A stretch of DNA of 64,000 nucleotides from Methanolobus chelungpuianus (GTDB taxonomy: Archaea > Halobacteriota > Methanosarcinia > Methanosarcinales > Methanosarcinaceae): contig NZ_JTEO01000001.1 in NCBI RefSeq assembly GCF_024500045.1, forward strand, positions 1 through 64,000. The letters run 5' to 3'. A program made the translations under genes and the position numbers. Every line of letters begins with the position of its first letter. The first letter of the stretch is position 1. The notes under the pieces were generated by a model. It was not told the origin of the DNA and ran no database searches. It saw only the letters and a list, made by a program, of their open reading frames with translations. Below, piece by piece: positions 25,066 to 33,899 of the stretch.

Positions 25066-26970
25066 ATGTCAAAGCCTCTTTATCTTGGTGAACTGCTCCT
25101 TCATTGGTGCCCCTCATGTAATGTACCTGTACTTGGAAAGAAATGCTCCTGCGGCTCCGGTGCAGGCCAGGTGACGATAACGCCCCCGGGGGATATCAGG
25201 CCCGCATTCGGATATGAGATCGGCCTTATCAATTCAGTTTCCACAAGACAGTTCAATGCTCCTCTTTTACCGGAGGACCGCGTAGTTGTGCTGAACAAGT
25301 CTCCCTATGATGACCGGATGGAGGAGATCATCGTTGATGGCGAGGTTGTGGGCAACATCAGGTTCGAGCTTGAACCTCTCAAATGGACGCTGCTCCTGAG
25401 AATTGCCGGTGCCAGGCGCATATTTGACAGCGCCGATCATTCTTCCCTGAAAGGATGGGTGGTCATAGACCATGGTGCCGAGAAGTTCATTCTCGAGGGC
25501 GCCAGCGTTCTCGCGCCGGGAGTCTTTGATGCCGATCCCGACATCACGGAGACCGATGAGGTAGTGGTGCTCACACGTGACGGAAAGGTGCTTGCAACGG
25601 GCAGGGCCCGCATGTCAGGTGCCAGGATGCTTGAAAGGGGCAAGGGTGTGGCAGTGAAGGTGCGCACCAAGGAAGTCCCTGCAGATATAACAGTTCCTTC
25701 AGGCGGCCAGACCTGGGATGATGTCGTCGTAGCAAATGAGAGATATCTTGAGGACTTTGCCGAGCGCTCTCGCAGCTTCATCCGCAACGTAGCTTCCTCT
25801 GTGGACAGGCCGGTGACAGTGTCCTATTCCGGAGGCAAGGACAGCCTTGCGGTACTGCACCTGGTGAGCGAATGTATGGATGACTATGAGCTCCTGTTCG
25901 CTGATACGGGGATCGAGTTCCCCGAGACCGTTCAGAATGCCCTTGAGGTTGCAGGACTGTATGGTAAGCCTCTCAGATCCATAAGTTCTGGCAATGCTTT
26001 CTGGGATTCCATAGTCAACTTCGGTCCTCCCAGCGTGGAGGCCAGATGGTGCTGCAAGGTCTGCAAGCTGGGTCCTATCACACAGATAATAGATGAGAAC
26101 TATGAGGACGGATGCCTCACGTTCATAGGCCAGAGGAAGTATGAATCCGATACGCGTGCAAAAAGCGAGAGCGTCTGGAAGAATCCCTGGGTAGGCAACC
26201 AGGTTGCTGCAGCTCCTATCCAGAACTGGACAGCGATGCATGTCTGGCTGTATCTGTTCAAGAACAAACTGCCTTATAATCCTCTTTACGAGAAGGGTTT
26301 TGACAGGATCGGCTGCTGGCTCTGTCCCTCCTGCTCGCTGGCAGACCTTATAAGGCTCAAGGATACCCATCCCGAAATGGAGAGAAAGCTGAACAACTAC
26401 CTGCTTTCCTATGCAAAGGGCATGGGTCTCTCGGAAGAATGGGTGCAGTACGGTCTCTGGAGATGGAAAAAACTGCCACCTCAGCTAAAGGAGATCGCAT
26501 CCCGGAAAGGTATAGGTCTCATACCCCGAAGCGATGTTCCCGCAGTGCTGAACTTTACTGTCACTTCCGGGTACAGGCCATGTAAACAGGGTGGCGTCTC
26601 GGCAGAGGGTAATTTCAATACTGCTATCGATCTTGAGAAACTGGAGGCTACGTCCATGCTTGAGGCAGTCGGAAGTGCATCATATATGGAAGGCGTCGTT
26701 TCGCTGCTCCACGGCGAGGACAGGGCGCAGGTCTTTGCCTCGGGAACGGTGACAGCCCGCAGTGACACTGATAGGAAGGCACGGTCTCTGATGCACAATG
26801 TAGAGCTCTCGGTCAGAAGAGCACTGCTCTGCAGTGGCTGCGGAGTATGCGTGGGAAAATGCCCTCATGGTAAGATAAGGGTGCTCAGGGGAGCAGCTGT
26901 CATAGGAGAAGGCTGTACTCACTGCGGTAAGTGCATAGAGGTATGTCCTGTGGTCAGGTTCACTCCCTGA
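25066..26970 (+). CDS. PUA / PAPS-reductase-like / ferredoxin fusion protein
   Basis: 634 residues. Order: zinc ribbon with Cys 15, 18, 27 and 29; a PUA-type RNA-binding domain at about 130-200 (WVVIDHGAEKFILEGASVLAPG and VVVLTRDGKVLATGRA); a PP-loop domain with SYSGGKDSLAV at about 254; WCCKVCKLGP at about 327 and CWLCPSC at about 420; two ferredoxin clusters at 588-600 and 615-627. The CC plus CxxC pattern matches the [4Fe-4S] site of APS reductases. The reductase catalytic motif ECG(L/I)H is not seen, so sulfate reduction is doubtful. PUA plus PP-loop suggests RNA thiolation or another adenylation-type sulfur transfer; this is inference. Single gene, ATG 25066 with AGGT upstream. Confidence 0.85.
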   Translation: MSKPLYLGELLLHWCPSCNVPVLGKKCSCGSGAGQVTITPPGDIRPAFGYEIGLINSVSTRQFNAPLLPEDRVVVLNKSPYDDRMEEIIVDGEVVGNIRFELEPLKWTLLLRIAGARRIFDSADHSSLKGWVVIDHGAEKFILEGASVLAPGVFDADPDITETDEVVVLTRDGKVLATGRARMSGARMLERGKGVAVKVRTKEVPADITVPSGGQTWDDVVVANERYLEDFAERSRSFIRNVASSVDRPVTVSYSGGKDSLAVLHLVSECMDDYELLFADTGIEFPETVQNALEVAGLYGKPLRSISSGNAFWDSIVNFGPPSVEARWCCKVCKLGPITQIIDENYEDGCLTFIGQRKYESDTRAKSESVWKNPWVGNQVAAAPIQNWTAMHVWLYLFKNKLPYNPLYEKGFDRIGCWLCPSCSLADLIRLKDTHPEMERKLNNYLLSYAKGMGLSEEWVQYGLWRWKKLPPQLKEIASRKGIGLIPRSDVPAVLNFTVTSGYRPCKQGGVSAEGNFNTAIDLEKLEATSMLEAVGSASYMEGVVSLLHGEDRAQVFASGTVTARSDTDRKARSLMHNVELSVRRALLCSGCGVCVGKCPHGKIRVLRGAAVIGEGCTHCGKCIEVCPVVRFTP

Positions 26971-27065
26971 CCTGCTACTCTTTTTTGTGGCTCAGTCCAT
27001 TTGGCTTGAAGATGACTGACCAGAATATTTATACAGGATAGGCACCAATCTCATACGGTGATTTT

Positions 27066-28682
27066 TTGCTAAAAAGGGCACTGCTCAGCGTTTCTGACAA
27101 GACCGGAATTGTGGATTTTGCTCGGGGTCTCGAAAAGCTCGACGTACAGATCATTTCGACTGGCGGTACTGCGCGTATCCTGCGTGATGCAGGTATAACT
27201 GTTACAGACGTTTCAGAGGTTACCGGTTTTCCTGAAATGATGGGTGGCAGGGTAAAGACCCTTCATCCGATGATACACGGCGGGATCCTGTGCGTCCGTG
27301 ACGACCATGACCATATGGGTGAGGCAGAGAAGGTGAATGTGCAGCTCATAGATATGGTTGCAGTGAACCTTTACCCCTTTGAGGTCACGGTCTCAAAAGA
27401 AGGGGTCCTGCTTGAGGAGGCCATAGAGAACATCGACATAGGCGGACCTGCAATGCTGCGCTCGGCCGCCAAGAACTATCGCTCAGTGACCGTTATCTGC
27501 GACCCGGAGGATTACGGGCATGTGCTCAAGGAACTGCGTTCAAGCGGGGTGGTCTCTCAGAAAACACGTGAGCAGCTGGCAGTAAAAGCCTTCAGGCATA
27601 CTGCAGATTACGATGCGACCATAGACACTTATCTCAGCAAGGAGCTCCTTGGCGAGGAAGTCCTGCGCATGAGCTTCAACGAAGGTGTGACCCTCAGGTA
27701 TGGCGAGAATTGGCATCAGGATGCAAAGTTCTATAAAGAGGTAGGAGTGTCCGGCCCCTCTCTTGCAAACGCGAGACAATTGCACGGTAAAGAGCTCTCC
27801 TATAACAATTATATTGACGCCGACAATGCCCTTCAGACCGTGAAAGAGCTCGGGCATGGAAAAGCTGCTGTTGCAATAGTCAAGCACAACAATCCCTGCG
27901 GCCTGGCCACAGGGAACACTCTTCTCCAGGCTCTTCAGGCAGCCTGGGACGGTGATCCCATATCCGCCTTCGGAAGCATTATCTGCACTAACACTGTGTT
28001 CGATCTCAAGGCAGCAGAATTCCTTAACGGTAAATTCGTCGAGATCATTCTTGCGCCGGGCTTTGAGCATGATGCGCTCGAATATCTGAGGAACAAGAGC
28101 GCAAATCTACGGCTGCTCGAGCTTCCCAGTTTCAACGAGGAGTTTGCGGTGGATGACACTTATAAATATATCATTGGCGGCATGCTGAAACAGGCCCGCA
28201 ATATCGGCATATACGATAAGTGGGAAACCGTTACAAAGATCCCGTTCCCTGAGGAACTGCGCTCTCTTTCCGAGTTCAGCCTGCATGCATGCAAGTGCGT
28301 TAAATCCAATGCAGTGACCCTGGCTTACGAGTATGATGAAGGATGCTATATGATGCTTGCCATGGGAGCCGGGCAGCCCAACAGGGTGGATTCCATCAGG
28401 AAACTGGCAGCCACCAAGGCAAGGGAGAATCTGGCTGTTATCTATGAACGTGAAAAGGTCGATATGTCCTTTGAGGATTACTGCAGGCAGGTACTCTCAA
28501 AGTGTGTGATGGCCTCAGACGCCTTCTTCCCCTTTGATGACAGCATAGTCCACGCTGCTGAGAGCGGCATAATGTTCATCCTCTCGCCAGGCGGCTCCAT
28601 AAGGGATAATGAAGTGATCGCCACTGCTGACAGGCTTGGTGTATCCATGGTGTTCACCGGGATGAGGCATTTCCTGCATTGA
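27066..28682 (+). CDS. purH: Bifunctional AICAR formyltransferase/IMP cyclohydrolase
   Basis: 538 residues. Catalyses the last two steps of purine synthesis. The N-terminal MGS-like cyclohydrolase domain has SVSDKTGIVDFA, ISTGGTA and GRVKTLHPMIHGGIL. The transformylase domain has the catalytic KHNNPCG (about residue 277) and PFDDSIVHA near the end. The family RYGENPHQ motif reads RYGENWHQ here, an odd Pro to Trp change. The start is a TTG at 27066 with GGTGAT upstream. Many archaea use separate PurP and PurO, so a bacterial-type fused PurH may have been acquired long ago. A hairpin terminator follows. Confidence 0.95.
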   Translation: MLKRALLSVSDKTGIVDFARGLEKLDVQIISTGGTARILRDAGITVTDVSEVTGFPEMMGGRVKTLHPMIHGGILCVRDDHDHMGEAEKVNVQLIDMVAVNLYPFEVTVSKEGVLLEEAIENIDIGGPAMLRSAAKNYRSVTVICDPEDYGHVLKELRSSGVVSQKTREQLAVKAFRHTADYDATIDTYLSKELLGEEVLRMSFNEGVTLRYGENWHQDAKFYKEVGVSGPSLANARQLHGKELSYNNYIDADNALQTVKELGHGKAAVAIVKHNNPCGLATGNTLLQALQAAWDGDPISAFGSIICTNTVFDLKAAEFLNGKFVEIILAPGFEHDALEYLRNKSANLRLLELPSFNEEFAVDDTYKYIIGGMLKQARNIGIYDKWETVTKIPFPEELRSLSEFSLHACKCVKSNAVTLAYEYDEGCYMMLAMGAGQPNRVDSIRKLAATKARENLAVIYEREKVDMSFEDYCRQVLSKCVMASDAFFPFDDSIVHAAESGIMFILSPGGSIRDNEVIATADRLGVSMVFTGMRHFLH

Positions 28683-28698
28683 TATATATTCACCGATG

Positions 28699-28747
28699 CC
28701 TGCAGAGGCACTTATACGGAGCTCTGCAGGATCTTTATATTCTTTTT
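28699..28747 (+). terminator. Hairpin terminator after purH
   Basis: CCTGCAGAG (28699-28707) pairs perfectly with CTCTGCAGG (28722-28730), loop 14 nt. ATCTTTATATTCTTTTTT follows. It starts 16 bp after the purH stop. Confidence 0.7.
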
Positions 28748-28835
28748 TAAAAAGAAAATAATTTTAAAATAGTACTTTGTCTGCAAAAGGAGGCTCTAGA
28801 AGTCCTGTAATTTTTTTTACGGCGACAACATTTAT

Positions 28836-28848
28836 AAATAATTAAACG
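28836..28848 (+). promoter_or_regulatory. TATA box of the DUF1724-type regulator gene
   Basis: The element in ACATTTATAAATAATT lies about 90 bp upstream of the start. The leader holds a direct repeat, TACAGGATTA/TACAGGATTC, near 28861-28880. Confidence 0.4.
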
Positions 28849-28930
28849 TAGATGGTTTAATACAGGATTATACAGGATTCTCCCCCTGATCCCCAAACCT
28901 ATATTTCCTTGAAAATACAGCGTGATTGCA

Positions 28931-29716
28931 GTGAAATCAAAAGGATTGCTGAGCATATTGACCTTTTCTGAAAAAAGGAAGGACATTCTATTCCTGCTTG
29001 AGCGGGCTCCGAGCACTCTCTCGGAAATAAGGGACCACTTCAACGTGTCTTCCCCTGAGATCTCTCCCCGAATCAAGGAAATGGAAGCGGCTAACCTAAT
29101 CCAGCGGGTCGATAAACATTATCACATAACATCCATAGGGAAGGCAATAGCTAAACATTATAAGCCGTTCCTGGATATACTGGAGACCATAGAGAAGAAT
29201 GAGTCTTTCTGGTCGGAACACCTTGTGGATGACATCCCGCTTTTTATGCTCGAAAGAATGGCAGACCTATATGAGTGCGAAGTGATTGCGGACCCGCTCG
29301 AGAACATTTATGAATCTCATAAGATATTCCAGCAGAATATTATTAAATCAACTACCTTAAAAGGTGTCTCCACCATATTTATCCCGAGCTATCCTGATTT
29401 TTTTGTTGACCTCGCCAAGGACAGGATACCTGCAGAACTGGTATTGACAGAAAAGGTATTTTCGAAGGTAATATCTGAACACAGGGACAAACTGCAGGTA
29501 TTCTTGGACTCTCCCTGTTCGGAACTTTACATCATCGAAGACGCCCGGGTTGCTTTTGTGGTTACGGACTATTTCTTCTCACTCTCTTTGTTCTATGCCA
29601 ACGGATCCTATGACCCCCGTAACGACATGGTGGGCTATGACGAGTCTGCACTTAAATGGGGAAATGATCTTTTCGAGTACTATAAAGGTATGTCCCGCAA
29701 GATCACCTCCATTTGA
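28931..29716 (+). CDS. Winged-helix regulator of the methanogen DUF1724 (FilR1-like) family
   Basis: 261 residues from GTG 28931, preceded by CGTGAT; GTG 28922 is an alternative. N-terminal winged helix (SEKRKDILFLLERAPSTLSEIRDHFNVSSPEISPRIKEM would be the HTH region, about 13-50), then the conserved C-terminal domain found in methanogen regulators with the FLDILETIEKN and DIPLFMLERM blocks. In Methanosarcina members of this family control methyltransferase and other methanogenesis genes. No target gene is next to it: the following UbiA gene is convergent, so the target cannot be read from context. Confidence 0.85.
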   Translation: MKSKGLLSILTFSEKRKDILFLLERAPSTLSEIRDHFNVSSPEISPRIKEMEAANLIQRVDKHYHITSIGKAIAKHYKPFLDILETIEKNESFWSEHLVDDIPLFMLERMADLYECEVIADPLENIYESHKIFQQNIIKSTTLKGVSTIFIPSYPDFFVDLAKDRIPAELVLTEKVFSKVISEHRDKLQVFLDSPCSELYIIEDARVAFVVTDYFFSLSLFYANGSYDPRNDMVGYDESALKWGNDLFEYYKGMSRKITSI

Positions 29717-29722
29717 GTATAT

Positions 29723-30646
29723 TCATGCCAGCATGCTGCCGATGGTTCTGAGGCCTACTATGGAGCTTGATTCCCCGTCCACCACGAACAGGCGTTTTGC
29801 TCTTCGCTCACTGCTCTCTATATCCACGGGATATGTAAAATTGTGGATGCTCACAATTCCTGCAAGGAGGCTATAGAACAGTATGACCGGCTCAAAGCCT
29901 ATTATCCCTTTCAGCAGGAAAAGCAGCAGTATAGCATGTGATACCAGGTGCATGCAGAATAGTAATGCTCTGGTCCTGCTTTCTCCAAGGCTTACCGGGA
30001 GTGTGTTTATCCCTGCAAGCATGTCGCCCCTGAGATCTTTAAAATCATAGATGGTGGAATTGACAAAGAGTTTCATGCCGAAGAAGAGGAATACTATCAA
30101 AGTGGCAAGAGAGGCCTGCTCGCTATGACCCGCGATCCCGGCTATGAATGCTCCCCACGTAAGTCCCACTACAGTGTTCTTTATTCCCATGCCGCCCTTG
30201 AGCTTAAGCCTGAGCTTTCCCAGTTTAAGTCCTTTAGTATACAGGTAGCCGGTCACAAGCGGAAGAAAAGCGATAGTGATCATTCCTGCCCTGGCAAGGA
30301 TCGCTGCCCCCACAACAAAACACACCAGGCATATGAAGAGCGTAAACTTTTTAGAAGCACCTTTTAGTTCTGTCCTGTTGACGGCATCTTCCTCACAATC
30401 CATTGCCCTGTCCAGGGTGTAGACCGAGTATATTATCAAGCCCCCGGCGATGCAATGTAGAACGATATGTTGTGCCTGTATTAGGAGATAGGCAATGTAT
30501 ATGCGCAACGCGCCTGAAATCGATACAAGTACCGAACTTCTCAGCAGACTGAAGGTTGCCAATAAGCTGGGGCTGAAGAGAATATTGTTTTGTTCGTACT
30601 TCCTGAATGCAAATCCTGGTAATTTTATTGTACTGTTAGAACTCAT
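29723..30646 (-). CDS. UbiA-family prenyltransferase (integral membrane)
   Basis: 307 residues, seven to nine transmembrane helices. The two aspartate-rich motifs are present: YTLDRAMDCEED (about residue 80) and YDFKDLRGD (about 198), which bind the Mg-pyrophosphate of the prenyl donor. In archaea such enzymes make geranylgeranylglyceryl ethers (DGGGP synthase) or attach side chains to quinone-like carriers such as methanophenazine; this one has a longer N-terminus than DGGGP synthase, so the product is uncertain. ATG 30646. Convergent with the regulator gene, 6 bp apart. Confidence 0.85.
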   Translation of the reverse strand: MSSNSTIKLPGFAFRKYEQNNILFSPSLLATFSLLRSSVLVSISGALRIYIAYLLIQAQHIVLHCIAGGLIIYSVYTLDRAMDCEEDAVNRTELKGASKKFTLFICLVCFVVGAAILARAGMITIAFLPLVTGYLYTKGLKLGKLRLKLKGGMGIKNTVVGLTWGAFIAGIAGHSEQASLATLIVFLFFGMKLFVNSTIYDFKDLRGDMLAGINTLPVSLGESRTRALLFCMHLVSHAILLLFLLKGIIGFEPVILFYSLLAGIVSIHNFTYPVDIESSERRAKRLFVVDGESSSIVGLRTIGSMLA

Positions 30647-31026
30647 AATACTAAATGTTCAGTAACAGGGCAATATTATTTTCCTACTATAATGTTATAC
30701 TATTGAACTAAAGTTTGCTTGCTATTGAAACCCAAAACATCCAGAATACGTACTTTTTCATAAAGCTTTGAAGGCTTTTCATTTTTTGATGCTGGCTTCT
30801 TGTTTAACGGTATAATAAATATGGGTTGTTATATATAAATCCTCTCAGATGCACCTGTTTCCCAGAATATCTCCGTATATTTCCAGTCTATATTATATGA
30901 CCATACTAATCTTAGTCCAAGGTTAATATATATACGTCAAATAACAACTAACGAATTGCATAATCTTATCATGCCGCTCTCAGGTATCTGACTGAGAGAA
31001 TGATATATCTGTGATATTGGGGCTTT
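30647..31026. other. 380-bp intergenic region with divergent promoters and a 5'-leader hairpin
   Basis: No gene is seen. The UbiA promoter reads on the minus strand with a TATA-like stretch near 30687-30700. The plus-strand gene at 31027 has TTAATATATATA at 30923-30934, giving a leader of about 70 nt. The middle part is A/T-rich with no repeats that I could find. Confidence 0.5.
30977..30998 (+). promoter_or_regulatory. Perfect inverted repeat in the 5' leader of the 31027 gene
   Basis: CTCTCAG (30977-30983) and CTGAGAG (30992-30998) with an 8-nt loop. It falls inside the predicted leader and ends 28 bp before the ATG, so it may be an RNA hairpin or an operator. Confidence 0.4.
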
Positions 31027-31491
31027 ATGTTGAATAACGAATGTGGCTGTAAAATCCCTCTCTATGGCTTCGGTGATGGAAGAATGGAGCACGATTCTCT
31101 GTATGGTACTTTATCGAGCCTTGGTTGCAGTCCGGTCTACTTTAGTGAAAGTAACGAATCCTGCTACTGGTTTGACTCAAGGGGTCTTAGCCTGCGCATC
31201 TCCGGGACAGATGAAATGTCCGATGTCAATTATCCGGCCCGCTTTCAGTCAATGCTGGAAATCGTATTCAAGTATATCTACTTCAATGAAACTGTTGACA
31301 TTGCACGTTTTTCTGACAATCTCCTGTCCGGGGTCAGAGAGACCGTTAATTTTAAATGCGGTTTTAATGGAGGGATAATCATCTTTATTCCCTGGAGATC
31401 CATTGCCCTTATAATTCTCTCCGGAAGAGGCCCCGGAATGGGTGATATTGACATCATGATCGGGGATCGTGAGTACAGTATTCCTTGCTGA
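31027..31491 (+). CDS. Hypothetical protein
   Basis: 154 residues, no family recognised. Cysteines near the N-terminus (NNECGCKIP) and later (LGCSP, ESCYWF, FKCGF) are not in a zinc-finger pattern. The C-terminal half is strongly beta (GGIIIFIPWRSIALIILSGRGPG). No membrane helix or signal peptide. It has its own TATA box and a leader hairpin. Convergent with the next membrane protein gene, 8 bp apart. Codon use is like its neighbours, which together with the promoter supports a real gene. Function unknown. Confidence 0.6.
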   Translation: MLNNECGCKIPLYGFGDGRMEHDSLYGTLSSLGCSPVYFSESNESCYWFDSRGLSLRISGTDEMSDVNYPARFQSMLEIVFKYIYFNETVDIARFSDNLLSGVRETVNFKCGFNGGIIIFIPWRSIALIILSGRGPGMGDIDIMIGDREYSIPC

Positions 31492-31499
31492 GGGATACT

Positions 31500-32024
31500 T
31501 CATTCTGCCGGGGATTGATCATTCTCTGCTTGGGCAGGTCCTTCTGAACTCGACCGTTCCGCACTCAAGAGGAAGTAACCTGCAAGTCCAAAGAACGCAG
31601 GTGCTATGGGTACTGTCATAAAGGAACTGTTCCAGACGGCCAGGGAACTTACCAATGTGAGCACAGCGCATACAATGAGCATCACCCCTGTAGTACCGGT
31701 CCTGATCCTGAATTCCAGCTGGTCCCTGCTGAGTTCGTAAAAGACAAGGATGATGCAAAGCATCGATGCCAGGAACCATGCACCGGTCCTTAACGAAGGT
31801 AAAAACCCTCCATAGGATAGCATGGACAGTTGCCGGATAACATTTACGAAAAGGGTGCCATACTGGCTATCAAAATTAGCGTACAGCAATGACAGCTTGA
31901 TACCCCATCCGCTTGAGTAGCTGCTTGTATAGAAATAGAGTTCCCATGGGACAGCGAGGCATGTCACTGGCAGCAGTTTCCTCATTAGTGGTATTTCTTG
32001 CGGCTGGATTTTTATATGGGCCAT
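31500..32024 (-). CDS. Hypothetical membrane protein
   Basis: 174 residues with hydrophobic segments at about 14-30, 55-70, 81-98, 108-128 and 137-154, then a hydrophilic tail rich in Ser, Glu and Gln. No known motif. ATG 32024, divergent from the PhoU-type gene; the 68-bp gap is A/T-rich and contains both promoters. Function unknown; found only by its coding character and hydrophobic pattern. Confidence 0.6.
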   Translation of the reverse strand: MAHIKIQPQEIPLMRKLLPVTCLAVPWELYFYTSSYSSGWGIKLSLLYANFDSQYGTLFVNVIRQLSMLSYGGFLPSLRTGAWFLASMLCIILVFYELSRDQLEFRIRTGTTGVMLIVCAVLTLVSSLAVWNSSFMTVPIAPAFFGLAGYFLLSAERSSSEGPAQAENDQSPAE

Positions 32025-32092
32025 GAAATATAATATTATCTTCTATTATATATTGTTCTCCCCATCAAAAGAGCACCTATATATACTACTAG

Positions 32093-33136
32093 ATGTTCTA
32101 TATATTCGTCAAAAACAAGGCCGTTAGAGGGATTATAATAGAAACAAGAAAAGTTCAGCAAACGGGTGGCTCCACATATATTATTTCCCTTCCCAAGACA
32201 TGGGCGGATAAGGTCGGTATCAAGACCGGCAGCAGGCTCAGTTTATATCCCCAGCCGGATGGGAAACTTATCATCGACCCGATACATGATGCTCCTCCTG
32301 TAAAGAAATGTCAGATAGATGTTACCGGAAGGATGGGCGATATCCTCAAAAGGGACATAATAGCTGCGTATCTTGTAGGTTCTGACATCATCGAGATTAA
32401 AGCTGATCGCATCCTTGCGGACCAGAAGAACATAATCCGGGAGATGTGCTACAAGCTTATCGGCCCGGAGATAATAGAGGAGACCGCAAAGAAAGTGGTC
32501 ATTCAGGATCTGCTCAATCCCGATGAGATCTCGATAAAAAAAAGTGTACGCCGGATGTTCCTTATATCGAATTCCATGCATATGGACGCAGTAAAGGCGA
32601 TCAGGACCCTTGATACTGATCTGGCTCTGGATGTTGATCACAGGGATGATGATGTTGACCGCTTATTCCTCCTGACAGCAAAACAGTATCGTGCGGTGCT
32701 CAGGGGGGCAAAGCTCCCGGATGCTGCTGATGCTTCAATAGATGAATACCACGACCTGAGGATGGCGGCAGGCCCTATAGAGCGCATTGCTGATCATGCC
32801 CGTAAGATCGCCAGAGTGACTTTCTTACTGAAGCAGCCTATACCTGATGATGTAATGGACATGATAGAAAGGACAAGCGACCTCTCCAGGAAGATAGTTG
32901 AGGATGCTATAGATTCTCTATATAATTTTGATGTGGATCTTGCCAACCAGGTTATCGAGAGGGTCGCAAAGATGGAACCCTTGCTCACGCACCTCTACGA
33001 GGCCAGCCTGAGGATAGAATCCCACGAGTCAATTGTCGCTCTGGGAACCGTTGTCGACAGTATTGACAGGACCGCTGATTATGGTGCCAATGTTGCGGAG
33101 ATTGCCATAAATTCAGCAATGGCACGGCAGAAATAA
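32093..33136 (+). CDS. AbrB-PhoU two-domain phosphate/transport regulator
   Basis: 347 residues. The N-terminal AbrB/SpoVT-like swapped hairpin (ETRKVQQTGGSTYIISLPKTW, trimmed to its core GGSTYIISLPKTW at about residues 25-37) is followed by two PhoU helical bundles with EYHDLRMAAGPIERIADHA and VVDSIDRTADYGANVAEIA. Archaeal proteins of this build are taken to regulate phosphate uptake or potassium/phosphate transporters; no transporter gene is adjacent. Start choice is unclear. ATG 32093 has no ribosome binding site and lies only about 10 bp from a TATA-like CTATATATAC; the family usually begins near ETRKVQ, where only ATT or ATA codons stand after AGAGGG. Confidence 0.85.
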   Translation: MFYIFVKNKAVRGIIIETRKVQQTGGSTYIISLPKTWADKVGIKTGSRLSLYPQPDGKLIIDPIHDAPPVKKCQIDVTGRMGDILKRDIIAAYLVGSDIIEIKADRILADQKNIIREMCYKLIGPEIIEETAKKVVIQDLLNPDEISIKKSVRRMFLISNSMHMDAVKAIRTLDTDLALDVDHRDDDVDRLFLLTAKQYRAVLRGAKLPDAADASIDEYHDLRMAAGPIERIADHARKIARVTFLLKQPIPDDVMDMIERTSDLSRKIVEDAIDSLYNFDVDLANQVIERVAKMEPLLTHLYEASLRIESHESIVALGTVVDSIDRTADYGANVAEIAINSAMARQK

Positions 33137-33258
33137 CTATGTCCCGATATCTGGTAACTATTATTACTAGAGTCATATAATAACAATTATATTCCAGTGA
33201 TCGTTTATACTAGAATAACATTCAAAAGATCAGTTAATTCGCCTCATGGAGGGAATGA

Positions 33259-33894
33259 ATGGGCGTAATAAGAAAAATAAAAAGGAATTTTGCAGACCTC
33301 TTTAAGAAGCTGTTCAAAAAACAGAACGCGCGTATTGGTATATACGGACCCCCGAATGCCGGTAAAACCACCCTTGCAAACAGGATTCTCAGGGACTGGA
33401 CAGGAGATGCTATGGGTTCTGTATCACATATCGCCCACGAGACAAGACGTGCAAGGCGCAGGGAGGGTGTGACCATAAAAACCAACGGAGGTTCTATCAC
33501 CCTTGATATCATCGACACTCCGGGACTTGCCACAAAGATAGACTTCCACGAGTTCATGGAACAGGGTCTGGACGAGAACGAGTCCAAAAGGCGTGCAAAA
33601 GAGGCTACTGAAGGTGTGATCGAGGCTGTCAAGTGGCTCGATAACCTTGATGGTGTGATCCTTGTGATGGATGCGACAGAAGACCCCTTCACGCAGGTCA
33701 ATGTAACAGTTATAGGCAACATGGAAGCCCGTAGTCTTCCTCTCCTTATAGTAGCTAATAAAGTGGACCTGCCTGAAGCCTCCCCCTCGACGATCAGGGA
33801 TGCCTTCCCGCAGCACCCAATGGTGTCCATATCTGCCCTGGAAGGTAAGAACATAGATACTTTATACGAAGAGATCGCAAAGAGGTTTGGGTGA
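33259..33894 (+). CDS. Era-like archaeal GTPase
   Basis: 211 residues. P-loop G1 is GPPNAGKTTLANR (about 30-42), G3 is DTPGLA (about 90), G4 is NKVDLP (about 163) and G5 is SISALEGKN. The short basic N-terminus (RKIKRNFADLFKKLFKK) could bind RNA or membrane. Family: small TRAFAC GTPases of euryarchaea related to Era; role probably in ribosome or RNA metabolism, not proven. First of a tight three-gene cluster with DUF2073 and a conserved unknown. Confidence 0.88.
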   Translation: MGVIRKIKRNFADLFKKLFKKQNARIGIYGPPNAGKTTLANRILRDWTGDAMGSVSHIAHETRRARRREGVTIKTNGGSITLDIIDTPGLATKIDFHEFMEQGLDENESKRRAKEATEGVIEAVKWLDNLDGVILVMDATEDPFTQVNVTVIGNMEARSLPLLIVANKVDLPEASPSTIRDAFPQHPMVSISALEGKNIDTLYEEIAKRFG

Positions 33895-33899
33895 GTATA

